From Alphaproteobacteria bacterium US3C007 (GTDB lineage: Bacteria > Pseudomonadota > Alphaproteobacteria > Rhodobacterales > Rhodobacteraceae): a stretch of 64,000 nucleotides of DNA. A program made the position numbers and the translations under genes. Below are positions 1 through 9,618 of this stretch, piece by piece. The notes under the pieces are model-generated. The model worked only from the letters and a program-made list of their open reading frames with translations. It ran no database searches and was not told the DNA's origin. The stretch spans positions 2,852,001 through 2,916,000 of the forward strand of contig CP139918.1 in NCBI GenBank assembly GCA_034423775.1, written 5' to 3'. Positions within the stretch are counted from its first letter, which is position 1. The number at the start of each line of letters is the position of its first letter.

Positions 1-1
1 G

Positions 2-1087
2 CTTTACGAAGAGCATGAGCTTGAGCTGATTACCCGCAGGTTTGCTTATGAGCTGATTAAGCGTGATTTGATTCATCCCAGCCAAAACGTACCCGCGCCT
101 GATATGGGCACGGGGCAACGTGAAATGGCCTGGATTGCAGATCAATATGCTCGCATGAACACAACCGATATCAATGCCAAGGCGTGCGTCACTGGCAAAC
201 CGATGAACGCGGGCGGAATTGCGGGGCGGGTTGAGGCCACGGGGCGCGGTGTTCAATATGCGTTGCAAGAATTTTTTCGTGAGCCATTAGACCTTCAGCG
301 CGCGGGGTTGAGCGGGTCTTTAGAAGGCAAGCGCGTGATTGTTCAAGGGCTTGGCAATGTCGGGTTTCATGCTGCAAAGTTTTTATCCCAGGAAGATGGC
401 GCTAAAATTATTGCCGTGATCGAGCGCGACGGCGCGCTCATAAACGAAACCGGGCTGAATGTTGAGGGCGTTGCAGATTGGAGAAACACAACAGGGGGTC
501 TTAAAGATTACCCGGATGCTGTGTTTGTGCCAGAGGGCGCCAAGCTGCTTGAGCATGATTGCGATATATTGATCCCTGCGGCTTTGGAGGGCGTGATTAA
601 TTTAGAAAATGCAGCGCGGATCAAAGCCCCGTTGATCATCGAAGCGGCGAATGGGCCAGTAACGGCGGGCGCTGATGAAATATTGCGCGAAAAGGGCTGC
701 GTGATCATTCCGGATATGTATGCAAATGCGGGGGGCGTAACCGTTTCTTATTTTGAATGGGTAAAGAATCTTAGCCATATCAGATTTGGCCGGATGCAGC
801 GCCGTCAGGAAGAGGCACGCAGCCTCATGTTATTGGACGAATTGGAACGCCTCTCAACCCAAATGGGCGCTGATTGGAGCATGAGTGCAGATTTCAAAAA
901 ACGCTTTGTTCAGGGCGCGGGTGAGTTAGAGTTGGTGCGCTCGGGTTTGGATGATACGATGCGCGCCGCGATGCAGGCAATGCGGGCGCTTTGGCATAGT
1001 GATCAAAACGTCACCGATCTGCGCATCGCAGCTTATTTGGTCGCCATTCGCAAAGTCGCAGAGAGTTATCAAACAAAAGGGCTTTAA
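2..1087 (+). CDS. Glu/Leu/Phe/Val dehydrogenase, C-terminal part (5' end outside window)
   Basis: This reading frame is open from the first bases of the window, so the gene begins upstream and about 361 residues are visible. It matches the glutamate dehydrogenase family, which interconverts glutamate and 2-oxoglutarate plus ammonium using NAD(P). Visible are PAPDMGTG, which carries the family's catalytic aspartate, the RNTTDINAKACVTGKP-like substrate region, the Rossmann loop GLGNVGF near visible residue 116, and the conserved NAGGVTVSYFEW stretch. The lysine-containing PxGGGKGG segment must lie before the window. An internal TTG at 68 is not the start, because homologous sequence continues upstream of it. 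The glutamate assignment over leucine or valine is likely but not proven. Confidence 0.9.
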   Translation, partial: LYEEHELELITRRFAYELIKRDLIHPSQNVPAPDMGTGQREMAWIADQYARMNTTDINAKACVTGKPMNAGGIAGRVEATGRGVQYALQEFFREPLDLQRAGLSGSLEGKRVIVQGLGNVGFHAAKFLSQEDGAKIIAVIERDGALINETGLNVEGVADWRNTTGGLKDYPDAVFVPEGAKLLEHDCDILIPAALEGVINLENAARIKAPLIIEAANGPVTAGADEILREKGCVIIPDMYANAGGVTVSYFEWVKNLSHIRFGRMQRRQEEARSLMLLDELERLSTQMGADWSMSADFKKRFVQGAGELELVRSGLDDTMRAAMQAMRALWHSDQNVTDLRIAAYLVAIRKVAESYQTKGL

Positions 1088-1186
1088 AGCCAGATCGTGC
1101 TTTTTTGAATTGCTCGGGGGCGTAAAAAGTTTGTTTCTTTTTGCTCAGTACTAGACTTCGCCTTAGGAAGCTCCGATATTCAGCCC

Positions 1187-3127
1187 ATGAGCCTGCCAGT
1201 TGGATTTTTGGATGAGTTGCGGAGCCGCGTCAGCATAAGTGCTGTTGTGGGCAAGAAGGTCACATGGGATCTGCGTAAATCCAATCAGGGCCGCGGTGAT
1301 ATGTGGGCGCCATGCCCGTTTCATCAAGAAAAAACGGCCTCGTTCCACGTGGAAGACACCAAAGGTTATTTTTATTGCTTTGGCTGTCAGGCCAAGGGCG
1401 ATATTATTACATTCGTAAAAGATACAGAAAATGTGAGCTTCATAGAGGCGGTAGAGATTTTGGCCGCAGAGGCTGGTCTGAGCATGCCGGCCCGCGATCC
1501 GCAGGCAAAAGAGAAAGCGGATCAAAAAGGTGCGCTTGTCGATGTTATGGAGCAAGCGGTTCGCTTTTTTCGCTTAAGCCTGAAAACAAACGCCGCTGCT
1601 GATGCGCGGCGCTATTTGTCTGGGCGTGGGCTGTCTGAAGAGGCGCAAGCGCGCTTTGGCATTGGCTTTGCGCCAGAAGATCGCTCTGCGCTTATACAGC
1701 ATTTTAAAGCTGCCGGTGTTGCCCCTGAAAAGCTTATTGAAACAGGCCTTTGTATCCAGCCCGAAGAGGGCAGAGCCCCGTATGACCGGTTTCGTGGACG
1801 GATCATGTTTCCTATTCGTGATGCCCGTGGGCAGTGCATTGCTTTTGGCGGGCGCGCGCTTGATCCGGCTGCCAAGGCCAAATACCTTAATTCTCCTGAA
1901 ACTGTTTTGTTCGATAAAGGGCGCACGCTTTACAATATGGGCCCTGCCAGAAAGGCCGTTGGACCGGATCAACCATTGATTGTAGCCGAAGGGTATATGG
2001 ATGTAATCGCATTGGTTGAAGCGGGCTTTGAGGCCGCGGTTGCGCCGCTGGGCACAGCCATAACCGAAACCCAGCTCTCGCTGTTATGGCGCATGACCCC
2101 CGAGCCTATTGTGGCACTTGATGGCGATAAAGCTGGCTTGAGAGCAGCCTACCGATTGATCGATTTGGCGTTGCCGGCGTTGGAAGCCGGCCGTGCTTTG
2201 CGGTTTGCCTTGATGCCCGAAGGCCAAGACCCAGACGATCTCATCCGCCAATCTGGGGCCGGCGCCTTGCGCAAATTGCTACAAAAAGCGATGCCAATGG
2301 TTGAGCTGCTCTGGCAGCGCGAAATGGCGGCTGGACCGTTTGATAGCCCGGAGCGCAAAGCCGGCTTGGATAAAGCGTTGGCAACTAAAACTAAGTTGAT
2401 CAAGGATCACGGACTGCGGTTGCATTATGAAACGGCGCTGAAAGATTTGCGCTGGGCCTTGTTTCGAAACCATGGCAAGCGGGGCGGCAAGCGTGGTCAA
2501 GCGGCAAGCCTGCCGGGAAAACCTCAGCAAAGCACCAAGGCCTCAGCGCTCGCCTCAGGTAATGATAGGGTTGCCCAATATATCCATGAGGCGGTGATCG
2601 TTGCGGCCGTGCTGGTCTGCCCAGCTGTGTTGAAGGATGTGCGCAGCTTCCTCGAAGGCGTGGATTTTGATGATCCAAATTTAGATGCAATGCTCCGCAT
2701 CATGGTGCAAAGCAAAAATCAAACGCGCTCTGAGTTAGAGGCGCAGATTGCCGCTGCGCTAGGGCCTCAGGTGATCGAAAAACTGTTTTCTGCGGGACAT
2801 GTGCGTATGGCCGCCGGTTTGCTGAATTCGGATCAAACAGAGAATGCGCGCGCTACAATTTTGGAGGCTTTGGGGAAACTTTCCAGCCGAAAAGGTCTGG
2901 CCGCAGAATTGAAAGAGTTGCAAGAGGCCGGAGAGGAGGCCTTGGATGAAACCGCTGTTTGGCGTCTGAAGGAAGCCGCTGAGGCGGGGCATAATTCCTT
3001 AAAAGCAGTTCAAGAAGATAAGGTTCAATATCAGATGGCGCAGAACGGTGCGCGAATCAACCGCAGTGAAAAAGACCGATTCGATGAAATTTTGGGGGGA
3101 ATTTCCTTTCAAAAGCCAAAAAACTGA
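1187..3127 (+). CDS. dnaG: DNA primase DnaG
   Basis: Makes the short RNA primers for chromosome replication. At 646 residues it has the normal family length. The N-terminal CHC2 zinc-binding domain is complete (C43, H46, C64, C67). The TOPRIM catalytic domain follows, with the VAEGYMDVI motif near residue 265 and ALDGDKAG near 310. The C-terminal part, expected to bind DnaB helicase, is more variable and lysine/alanine rich. An AGGAAG sequence about 18 bases upstream of the ATG could serve as ribosome site, although the spacing is long. It sits directly before rpoD, as in the classical macromolecular-synthesis arrangement, but without rpsU. Confidence 0.97.
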   Translation: MSLPVGFLDELRSRVSISAVVGKKVTWDLRKSNQGRGDMWAPCPFHQEKTASFHVEDTKGYFYCFGCQAKGDIITFVKDTENVSFIEAVEILAAEAGLSMPARDPQAKEKADQKGALVDVMEQAVRFFRLSLKTNAAADARRYLSGRGLSEEAQARFGIGFAPEDRSALIQHFKAAGVAPEKLIETGLCIQPEEGRAPYDRFRGRIMFPIRDARGQCIAFGGRALDPAAKAKYLNSPETVLFDKGRTLYNMGPARKAVGPDQPLIVAEGYMDVIALVEAGFEAAVAPLGTAITETQLSLLWRMTPEPIVALDGDKAGLRAAYRLIDLALPALEAGRALRFALMPEGQDPDDLIRQSGAGALRKLLQKAMPMVELLWQREMAAGPFDSPERKAGLDKALATKTKLIKDHGLRLHYETALKDLRWALFRNHGKRGGKRGQAASLPGKPQQSTKASALASGNDRVAQYIHEAVIVAAVLVCPAVLKDVRSFLEGVDFDDPNLDAMLRIMVQSKNQTRSELEAQIAAALGPQVIEKLFSAGHVRMAAGLLNSDQTENARATILEALGKLSSRKGLAAELKELQEAGEEALDETAVWRLKEAAEAGHNSLKAVQEDKVQYQMAQNGARINRSEKDRFDEILGGISFQKPKN

Positions 3128-3174
3128 CTAAATAGAGGGATAACAGTAAATAAAGTACTATACACGGGGTGGCC

Positions 3175-3234
3175 GAATCATGTGATTCCGTTATTTCTTG
3201 TCAGTAACGAATCACTCGCGTTAAATTAGGAGTC
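3175..3234. promoter_or_regulatory. Four GANTC (CcrM-type) sites upstream of rpoD
   Basis: The 60 bases before the rpoD start hold GAATC (3175), GATTC (3184), GAATC (3209) and GAGTC (3230). GANTC is the site of the alphaproteobacterial cell-cycle methyltransferase CcrM, and by chance about one is expected per 256 bases. The first two also form a GAATCA-TG-TGATTC inverted repeat. A regulatory role is inference. Confidence 0.4.
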
Positions 3235-3238
3235 CCAA

Positions 3239-5221
3239 ATGGCCGCTAAAGACACCGACGATCGCAAGACAGATGATCAGGATGCGGAGATCTCCCTTGA
3301 TATGAGTCAAGCCGCAGTCAAGAAAATGATCGGTGAAGCGCGTGAGCGTGGCTATATAACATACGATCAGCTCAATCAGGTTTTGCCACCCGATCAGGTT
3401 TCTTCCGAACAAATTGAAGATGTGATGTCGATGCTGTCTGAAATGGGCATCAATATCATTGAAGATGAAGAGATCGAAGAAGAAGAAAAAGGAGCCACGG
3501 ATCTGGTCGCGGTGACAGGCGGTAAAGATGTGGCGCTTTCTTCGGGTGAAACCGAAAAGCTTGATCGCACCGATGATCCCGTGCGCATGTACCTTCGTGA
3601 AATGGGCTCGGTTGAGCTGCTCAGCCGTGAAGGTGAAATCGCGATCGCCAAACGGATCGAGGCAGGGCGCAACACGATGATCCTTGGGCTATGTGAAAGC
3701 CCTTTGACGTTTCAGGCGATCACGATTTGGCGCGATGAATTGCTAAGCGAAGATATTCTTCTGCGCGAAGTGATCGATTTGGAAACCACCTTCGGCAATC
3801 AAATGGAAGAAGATGGTGAAGGCGAAAATGTTCTGGCAAACGGCAATGTCGCGGTTGGGCAGCAAAAAGAGGCCCAATCCGAAGAGTTGGATGCAGATGG
3901 CAATCCAATACTGACCGATGATGATGACGATGACGATGATGATCAGTCCAACCTGTCTTTGGCGGCAATGGAAGCGGCGCTGAAACCTCAGGTGCTTGAA
4001 ACGCTTGATCGTATTGCATCCGATTATATCAAATTATCCGACATGCAAGATTCGCGGATTTCGGCGACTTTGAACGAAGATAGCAGCTTTACCGAGACAC
4101 AAGAGGCAACATATCAGGCGTTGCGCGCTGAAATTGTCGAGCTGGTGAATGGGCTACATTTGCACAATAACCGAATTGAGGCCTTGATTGATCAGCTATA
4201 TGGCATCAATCGGCGCATCATGCAGATTGATAGTTCAATGGTTAAATTGGCGGATCAAGCGCGGATCAACCGCCGTGAGTTTATCGATGAATATCGGGGC
4301 CATGAACTCGATCCCAATTGGATGGAACGCATGGCTGAGAAAGCTGGCCGGGGATGGCAAATGTTCATCGAACGCTCCTCCGATAAAGCGGAAGGGTTGC
4401 GCAATGATATGGCGCAGGTTGGTCAATATATCGGTTTGGATATCAGCGAATTCAGACGCATAGTCGCGCAGGTGCAAAAAGGTGAGAAAGAAGCCCGCCA
4501 AGCCAAGAAAGAAATGGTTGAGGCAAACCTGCGTTTGGTGATTTCAATTGCTAAAAAATACACGAACCGCGGCTTACAATTCCTTGATTTAATACAAGAA
4601 GGTAACATTGGCCTCATGAAGGCGGTGGATAAGTTTGAATACCGGCGTGGGTACAAGTTTTCAACCTATGCGACATGGTGGATACGCCAAGCGATCACCC
4701 GGTCGATCGCTGATCAGGCGCGAACCATTCGTATTCCTGTTCATATGATTGAAACCATCAACAAACTGGTACGCACTGGCCGGCAGATGCTGCATGAGAT
4801 TGGGCGCGAACCAACGCCCGAGGAATTGGCTGCTAAACTTCAAATGCCGTTGGAAAAAGTGCGCAAAGTGATGAAAATCGCCAAAGAGCCAATTTCACTC
4901 GAAACCCCGATCGGAGATGAAGAAGATTCGCAGCTGGGCGATTTTATTCCGGATTCTAACGCTGTCTTGCCATTAGACAGTGCTATTCAAGAGAATTTGA
5001 AAGAAACCACTACGCGCGTGCTGTCATCGCTCACGCCGCGGGAAGAGCGGGTTTTGCGCATGCGCTTCGGCATTGGTATGAATACGGATCATACGCTTGA
5101 AGAAGTGGGTCAGCAATTCAGCGTGACGCGCGAGCGGATCCGGCAGATCGAAGCCAAAGCTTTGCGCAAGTTAAAGCACCCGTCACGCTCGCGTAAATTG
5201 CGTAGTTTCTTAGATCAATAA
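3239..5221 (+). CDS. rpoD: RNA polymerase primary sigma factor RpoD (sigma-70)
   Basis: Directs RNA polymerase to housekeeping promoters. The 660 residues show sigma-70 region 1.1 at the N terminus, region 1.2 ([22 protein letters not shown]), a long non-conserved insert, the region 2 core with [19 protein letters not shown] and [17 protein letters not shown], region 3, and region 4 with [20 protein letters not shown]. The insert contains an uninterrupted run of nine aspartates at about residues 227-235, encoded by GAT/GAC codons. AGGAG five bases before the ATG supports the start. Confidence 0.98.
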   Translation: MAAKDTDDRKTDDQDAEISLDMSQAAVKKMIGEARERGYITYDQLNQVLPPDQVSSEQIEDVMSMLSEMGINIIEDEEIEEEEKGATDLVAVTGGKDVALSSGETEKLDRTDDPVRMYLREMGSVELLSREGEIAIAKRIEAGRNTMILGLCESPLTFQAITIWRDELLSEDILLREVIDLETTFGNQMEEDGEGENVLANGNVAVGQQKEAQSEELDADGNPILTDDDDDDDDDQSNLSLAAMEAALKPQVLETLDRIASDYIKLSDMQDSRISATLNEDSSFTETQEATYQALRAEIVELVNGLHLHNNRIEALIDQLYGINRRIMQIDSSMVKLADQARINRREFIDEYRGHELDPNWMERMAEKAGRGWQMFIERSSDKAEGLRNDMAQVGQYIGLDISEFRRIVAQVQKGEKEARQAKKEMVEANLRLVISIAKKYTNRGLQFLDLIQEGNIGLMKAVDKFEYRRGYKFSTYATWWIRQAITRSIADQARTIRIPVHMIETINKLVRTGRQMLHEIGREPTPEELAAKLQMPLEKVRKVMKIAKEPISLETPIGDEEDSQLGDFIPDSNAVLPLDSAIQENLKETTTRVLSSLTPREERVLRMRFGIGMNTDHTLEEVGQQFSVTRERIRQIEAKALRKLKHPSRSRKLRSFLDQ

Positions 5222-5328
5222 ACACGCTATTTGGTCTGTTTTACCGGCCAGATGCACCCAATGCATTTTTGTGAAGATAGGGCAGTTTGGTATGCGCTGG
5301 CTAAACCCGAAAAACCGGTAGCGCGGGT

Positions 5329-5760
5329 ATGCTTCAAAAGACTTTCACTATACAAACAAATGGTCCGCGGCTGTATGAGTTTACCGATCAGATCGCTCAG
5401 TGGGTGCAAGGCAACGGTCTGGTAAATTTATTCGTTCAGCACAGTTCAGCAAGCTTGTTGATTCAAGAGAACGCTGACAGGGATGTGCGCTCTGATTTAA
5501 CGGCGTTTTTTGATCGTTTGGTGCCGCCGGCAACCCATCCTTCCATGTCATATTTGACCCACCTTTATGAAGGTGCGGATGATATGCCTGCGCATATAAA
5601 AGCCGCGCTTTTACCGACATTCCTAACCATTCCACTGCATGAGGGCCAATTGGCATTGGGTACGTGGCAGGGAATTTACCTCGTCGAACATCGCGTGGCG
5701 CCGCATCAGCGTCGGGTCTTTGCCTCTGTCTTGCGCGATCAGCTGCCCGTGCACTTGTAA
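5329..5760 (+). CDS. YjbQ/UPF0047 family protein
   Basis: Small single-domain protein of 143 residues belonging to the YjbQ (UPF0047) family, which is annotated as secondary thiamine-phosphate synthase because some members rescue thiE mutants; the true cellular role is unsettled. Seen here are the family signatures HSSASLLIQENAD, HPSMSYLTH and GTWQGIYLVEHR, whose histidines and glutamate form the likely metal-binding pocket. No strong Shine-Dalgarno precedes the ATG, but the family start (short lead into the beta-strand TFTIQT) fits it. Confidence 0.88.
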   Translation: MLQKTFTIQTNGPRLYEFTDQIAQWVQGNGLVNLFVQHSSASLLIQENADRDVRSDLTAFFDRLVPPATHPSMSYLTHLYEGADDMPAHIKAALLPTFLTIPLHEGQLALGTWQGIYLVEHRVAPHQRRVFASVLRDQLPVHL

Positions 5761-5983
5761 AGACGCTGCGCTTCTCAAACAAATTTTTTGAGCCCGGCTG
5801 CCGTTTCTATGCAGGTGTAGCAGCACGATATTGTGTGGGCGGAGTTTAGGCATTTCATCGACGATCTATCTGTAGTGATCAAAAATGCAGACTACACAAA
5901 GCGTTGCGGTTGCCCTATAGTGCTCGTGGAAAACACTCTTCGGCCCGCAAACCCGGGCCAGTCTTATGCCAAAGGATATGCCA

Positions 5984-6451
5984 ATGCGTTGCCCGTTCTG
6001 TGGGAATATTGATACCCAAGTGAAAGATTCCCGACCCGCTGAAGACCATGTTGCAATTCGACGCCGTCGGTTTTGTGCTGCTTGCGTTGGGCGTTTTACC
6101 ACTTATGAGCGGGTACAATTGCGCGATCTTGTGGTGATCAAGTCGAATGGACGACGTGAAGATTTTGATCGCGACAAGCTCGAGCGCTCAATTCGTATTG
6201 CGCTGCAAAAACGACCAATTGAAAATGAACGGATGGAGCAAATGATTTCGGGGATCGTGCGGCGTCTGGAAAGCCTTGGCGAAACCGATATCAATTCAAA
6301 GAAAATTGGTGAGATCGTTATGGAAGCGCTGGCGCGCATCGATACGGTGGCCTATGTGCGCTTTGCGAGCGTTTATAAAAACTTTCAGGCTGCCGATGAT
6401 TTTGATAAATTTGTCAGTGAATTAAGGCCCGATATACCCACAGAAGAATAG
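5984..6451 (+). CDS. nrdR: Transcriptional repressor NrdR
   Basis: Represses ribonucleotide reductase genes in response to bound ATP/dATP. The protein begins [18 protein letters not shown] and has the complete four-cysteine zinc ribbon (CPFC and CAAC) followed by the ATP-cone domain. An upstream in-frame ATG at 5966 is open, but 5984 is preferred: NrdR proteins start at the MRCPFC motif and an AAGGA lies eight bases before it. The resulting 155 residues equal the family norm. It is followed after nine bases by ribD, the usual nrdR-ribD pairing. Confidence 0.96.
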   Translation: MRCPFCGNIDTQVKDSRPAEDHVAIRRRRFCAACVGRFTTYERVQLRDLVVIKSNGRREDFDRDKLERSIRIALQKRPIENERMEQMISGIVRRLESLGETDINSKKIGEIVMEALARIDTVAYVRFASVYKNFQAADDFDKFVSELRPDIPTEE

Positions 6452-6460
6452 GCAAGAGCG

Positions 6461-7549
6461 GTGGAAGATCACCAGTTCATGACCCATGCGCTGGCCTTGG
6501 GGCGGCGCAACCAAGGCCATTGCTGGCCCAATCCGGCAGTGGGCTGCGTGATCGTAAAAGAGGGACGCGTTGTTGGCCGCGGTTGGACCGCGATAGGAGG
6601 GCGTCCTCACGCCGAATCACAGGCGTTACAACGCGCGGGCGCCTTGGCAGCGGGTGCCACGGCCTTTGTCACGTTAGAGCCCTGCGCGCATCAAGGGCAG
6701 ACCGGGCCCTGTTGTGACGCGCTGATTGCGGCCAAGGTTGCGCGGGTTGTGATCGGTGCGCCCGATCCAGATCCGCGCGTTGCGGGGCGCGGGGTGGCGG
6801 CATTAAAAGCGGCGGGCATTGAAGTTGTTGAAGGTGTAGAGGCTGAGGCCGCTGCCTGGGATCACGCGGGCTTTTTAAATCGGATCCTGCGTGGCAGGCC
6901 ACATATAGCGTTGAAAATGGCGGCCAGCTTTGATGGCAAATCCGCGATGGAAAATGGCGAAAGTCAATGGATCACCGGGCCATTGGCACGACGATGGGTG
7001 CATGGAATGCGCGCCCGCTATGATGCCGTTTTGGTGGGGGGGGGGACGGTGCGCCGTGACAATCCCAATCTGACCGCGCGGGATATAGGCATTGAGCGGC
7101 AGCCGGTGCGGGTTGTGGTTAGCAATGGCGTTGATCTTCCCGAAACCCATCATTTGGCGCAAACGGCGAACAGCGTGCCCGTCTGGATCTGCCATGGCCC
7201 CAAGGCGGATAACGCGCGTTTGCAGGCGTGGCAAAAGCTTGGGGCGGTGTTGATCGAATGTAGGGCGGATAACAACAATGTTGACCTTAAAGATGTTGCG
7301 CAGCGTTTGGCCCAAAAGGGCCTAACACGGGTTTTTTGCGAAGGCGGAGGGGCGCTGGCAGCGGCTCTACTGAAAGAAGATCTGATCGATGAGCTGATTG
7401 GCATCACGGCCGGGCTTGTGCTGGGCGCGCGCGCGCAGCCGGTGATCGGGGATTTGCCCATCAATCACTTAAAACAGGCAAAGCGGTTCGTTGCGCATAA
7501 GGCACACGCTGTGGGCCCCGATTTATTGCAAATCTGGCGGCGCTGCTAG
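6461..7549 (+). CDS. ribD: Bifunctional riboflavin biosynthesis deaminase/reductase RibD
   Basis: Catalyses the second and third steps of riboflavin synthesis. The N-terminal deaminase domain shows the zinc site H50-A-E52, with PCAHQGQTGPC giving C75 and C84. The C-terminal reductase domain starts near residue 145 with GRPHIALKMAASFDGK and contains the VGGGTVRRDNP nucleotide motif. It is 362 residues from a GTG start; an ATG six codons later is an alternative. In many alphaproteobacteria ribD is followed by the other rib genes, but here the next plus-strand rib gene is 4.7 kb away across a capsule-export operon on the opposite strand. Confidence 0.95.
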   Translation: MEDHQFMTHALALGRRNQGHCWPNPAVGCVIVKEGRVVGRGWTAIGGRPHAESQALQRAGALAAGATAFVTLEPCAHQGQTGPCCDALIAAKVARVVIGAPDPDPRVAGRGVAALKAAGIEVVEGVEAEAAAWDHAGFLNRILRGRPHIALKMAASFDGKSAMENGESQWITGPLARRWVHGMRARYDAVLVGGGTVRRDNPNLTARDIGIERQPVRVVVSNGVDLPETHHLAQTANSVPVWICHGPKADNARLQAWQKLGAVLIECRADNNNVDLKDVAQRLAQKGLTRVFCEGGGALAAALLKEDLIDELIGITAGLVLGARAQPVIGDLPINHLKQAKRFVAHKAHAVGPDLLQIWRRC

Positions 7550-7572
7550 GTTCGTTTTGTCCAAATTTTGGC

Positions 7573-9615
7573 TTAACGCCAAAACGGATTGGGTTTGGCA
7601 AACCAACCTTGAAGTTTTGCGGCCACTCTGTTCGCCTGGCTCGGGCGATGCGCGGTGGCGTCCAGCAATCGATCCACCACCACTTCAACTGGGCAAGCCC
7701 TGCGCGTGACCGGATCAAAGTAGCGCGGATACAATATGTGGCATCCGTATAAAAATTCAAGCAAGGTTAGGCCGGGTTTGCGCCTAGTGATTCTGGGCCC
7801 TAGATCATTTGTTAACCCCCAGCCTGCATAAAAGGGCTGCCCATATGTTGTAACGGAAATACCGCGCAGCAGCGCTTCAAACCCCATTAATGATGTGCCA
7901 GTGTGCACCGCATCGCAGCTTCTGAGGGCCTGCGCTGCGCCGCAATTTTCGAGGCAATTATCGGCAAAGTGCAAAATGGTTTTCTTAGGTAAGGCGCCAA
8001 GCCTTAAATTGCTTTCCACATCCGGGTGCGGCTTAAAAAGGATAAAGGCGTTTGGATTGGCGTTCCTGACGCGCTTTAAAAGCGATAGATTGTCACCCTT
8101 TGGGCCACCGCCGCACAGCACAGAGGCATCATCGGCAACTTGTCCCGGCACCAGAATGCAGCTTGTTTTTTGCTGCAGGTTATAGGCTCTATGAAGATTG
8201 TATTTTGTCAGATCATGGTCAATCAACCGTCTTTGTAGCGTTTGGATGCGCCGTATTTGATCCGCGCGAAGCGGCGGCATTTTTAACAATATGCGCTCAA
8301 GCCGGCTTTCCTGCGAAGGGTCGTAATAGATCCCAAGATCGTCACAAATTAGGGAAAGCGGCGGCACCAAGTCAGCACCCAAACCACGCGAGCGCAGAAA
8401 CCCGTCTTCAATGCGCGTGACAGGTTTGCCGGCCGGTTGTTTTGCGCTGGCCCAAACCATCCTTTTGCGCGGGTTTCCTTTTAGGTCTTCGCTGGATGTG
8501 GTTTGAAATTTTACGGATTTGTATCGGCCAAAAAAGGCCCGAAAATGCCGGCGTTTCCACAGGCTAATGCCTGAAGCAGACCAGCCTTGGTGATCTTCGC
8601 GCCACGTGCGCGTTTCGGCTTCCAAATTGTCTAACGTGGTTTCTAAACTGCATAAGCGGTCCCGATAGGCATCATACCAAATTGGATATTTAATCATAGC
8701 CGCCAAAAACAATTGGCGAGAGCTTAGCTTTCGGCTTCGCCAAGGCATAGGCTTGTGATCCACTGTTAAGCCCCATCCCGCATAAAAGGGCTGCCCAAAA
8801 ATATGGGGGCGGTGCCCCGCTAAAATCGCCTCAAAACCTAACTGGGAAGAAAAACTATAGACTGCTTTTGCGCGTTCCAAGAGATGCCAGGGTGAAGTTG
8901 CGCAATTAAAAAGCGTGATCTGTGGGGTATCGCAATGCCGCGCAGAAAAATAACCTTCGCGCAGATTGAGCCGCGTTTCTGGATGGGTTCGAATAATGAT
9001 TTTATGATCAGGGAAATGGGCTTTTGCGTGCGCAAGCATTGCATCGAAGTCTATTTGCCCGCCGCCAGACGCGCGTACAGCACCATCGCCGCGGGTTTGA
9101 TCGATCAGCAAAATGAAACCGGGTTCGGGAAGCGGCAAGCGCGGGTCAAAGGCTGAATACTTGGACAGGTGCTGGTCTTGAAGGCGAAATATTGCGTTTT
9201 CTGCGCGCTGTAGCTCTTGTGGATCGTTTAAAGGCGCATGCTGCAGAATTTGTTCCAGATCGCTGGGCTGCGCCGGGTCGTAATGGAAGCCCCGTTTGTC
9301 GAGCATTATGCCGATCGGGGGCTCTTGGCTTAACCGGGCGGGAAAGAGCGAGCGTAAAAACGCATCTTCGCAATATAAAAGCGGTGCGTTGAAATGCCGA
9401 GCTATCTTTTGGCCGCGCCGCGCGGCCGCCGATTTTCCCCAGATCAGAACTTCAGCTTGGGCAAAGGGAAGGCCCAGCGTTAGCTGATATCCTGAAAGCG
9501 CCAGAATACGCGCCAGGCGGCGGTTGTGTAAAAGCCCTAAACTATGCCAAAAAACATTCTTTTGGCGCTGCGATTGAACCATGCGCCGATTTTTATGAGC
9601 GAGAGGGGGTTGCAT
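7573..9615 (-). CDS. kpsC: Capsular polysaccharide export protein KpsC-like (dual Kdo transferase)
   Basis: KpsC proteins build the poly-Kdo linker that joins group 2 capsules to lipid in the inner leaflet of the cytoplasmic membrane. The 680 residues contain two copies of the KpsC/KpsS fold. Each copy has an ED(A/G)FLRS motif, an HP(E/D) motif and the sequence QPFYAGWGLT followed by VD (near residue 273) or ND (near residue 592). It is the last gene of a three-gene minus-strand operon, starting three bases after the stop of the export lipoprotein. It converges on ribD. Confidence 0.9.
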   Translation of the reverse strand: MQPPLAHKNRRMVQSQRQKNVFWHSLGLLHNRRLARILALSGYQLTLGLPFAQAEVLIWGKSAAARRGQKIARHFNAPLLYCEDAFLRSLFPARLSQEPPIGIMLDKRGFHYDPAQPSDLEQILQHAPLNDPQELQRAENAIFRLQDQHLSKYSAFDPRLPLPEPGFILLIDQTRGDGAVRASGGGQIDFDAMLAHAKAHFPDHKIIIRTHPETRLNLREGYFSARHCDTPQITLFNCATSPWHLLERAKAVYSFSSQLGFEAILAGHRPHIFGQPFYAGWGLTVDHKPMPWRSRKLSSRQLFLAAMIKYPIWYDAYRDRLCSLETTLDNLEAETRTWREDHQGWSASGISLWKRRHFRAFFGRYKSVKFQTTSSEDLKGNPRKRMVWASAKQPAGKPVTRIEDGFLRSRGLGADLVPPLSLICDDLGIYYDPSQESRLERILLKMPPLRADQIRRIQTLQRRLIDHDLTKYNLHRAYNLQQKTSCILVPGQVADDASVLCGGGPKGDNLSLLKRVRNANPNAFILFKPHPDVESNLRLGALPKKTILHFADNCLENCGAAQALRSCDAVHTGTSLMGFEALLRGISVTTYGQPFYAGWGLTNDLGPRITRRKPGLTLLEFLYGCHILYPRYFDPVTRRACPVEVVVDRLLDATAHRPSQANRVAAKLQGWFAKPNPFWR

Positions 9616-9618
9616 CGC

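Noticed and set aside
5966..5983. Earlier in-frame ATG for NrdR
   Set aside because: It adds six residues before MRCPFC, which the family lacks, and the AAGGA ribosome site lies between the two ATGs.
5870..5983. NrdR box or riboswitch before nrdR-ribD
   Set aside because: No ACACWATATATWGTGT-like site and no FMN-riboswitch core could be seen here or before riboflavin synthase.
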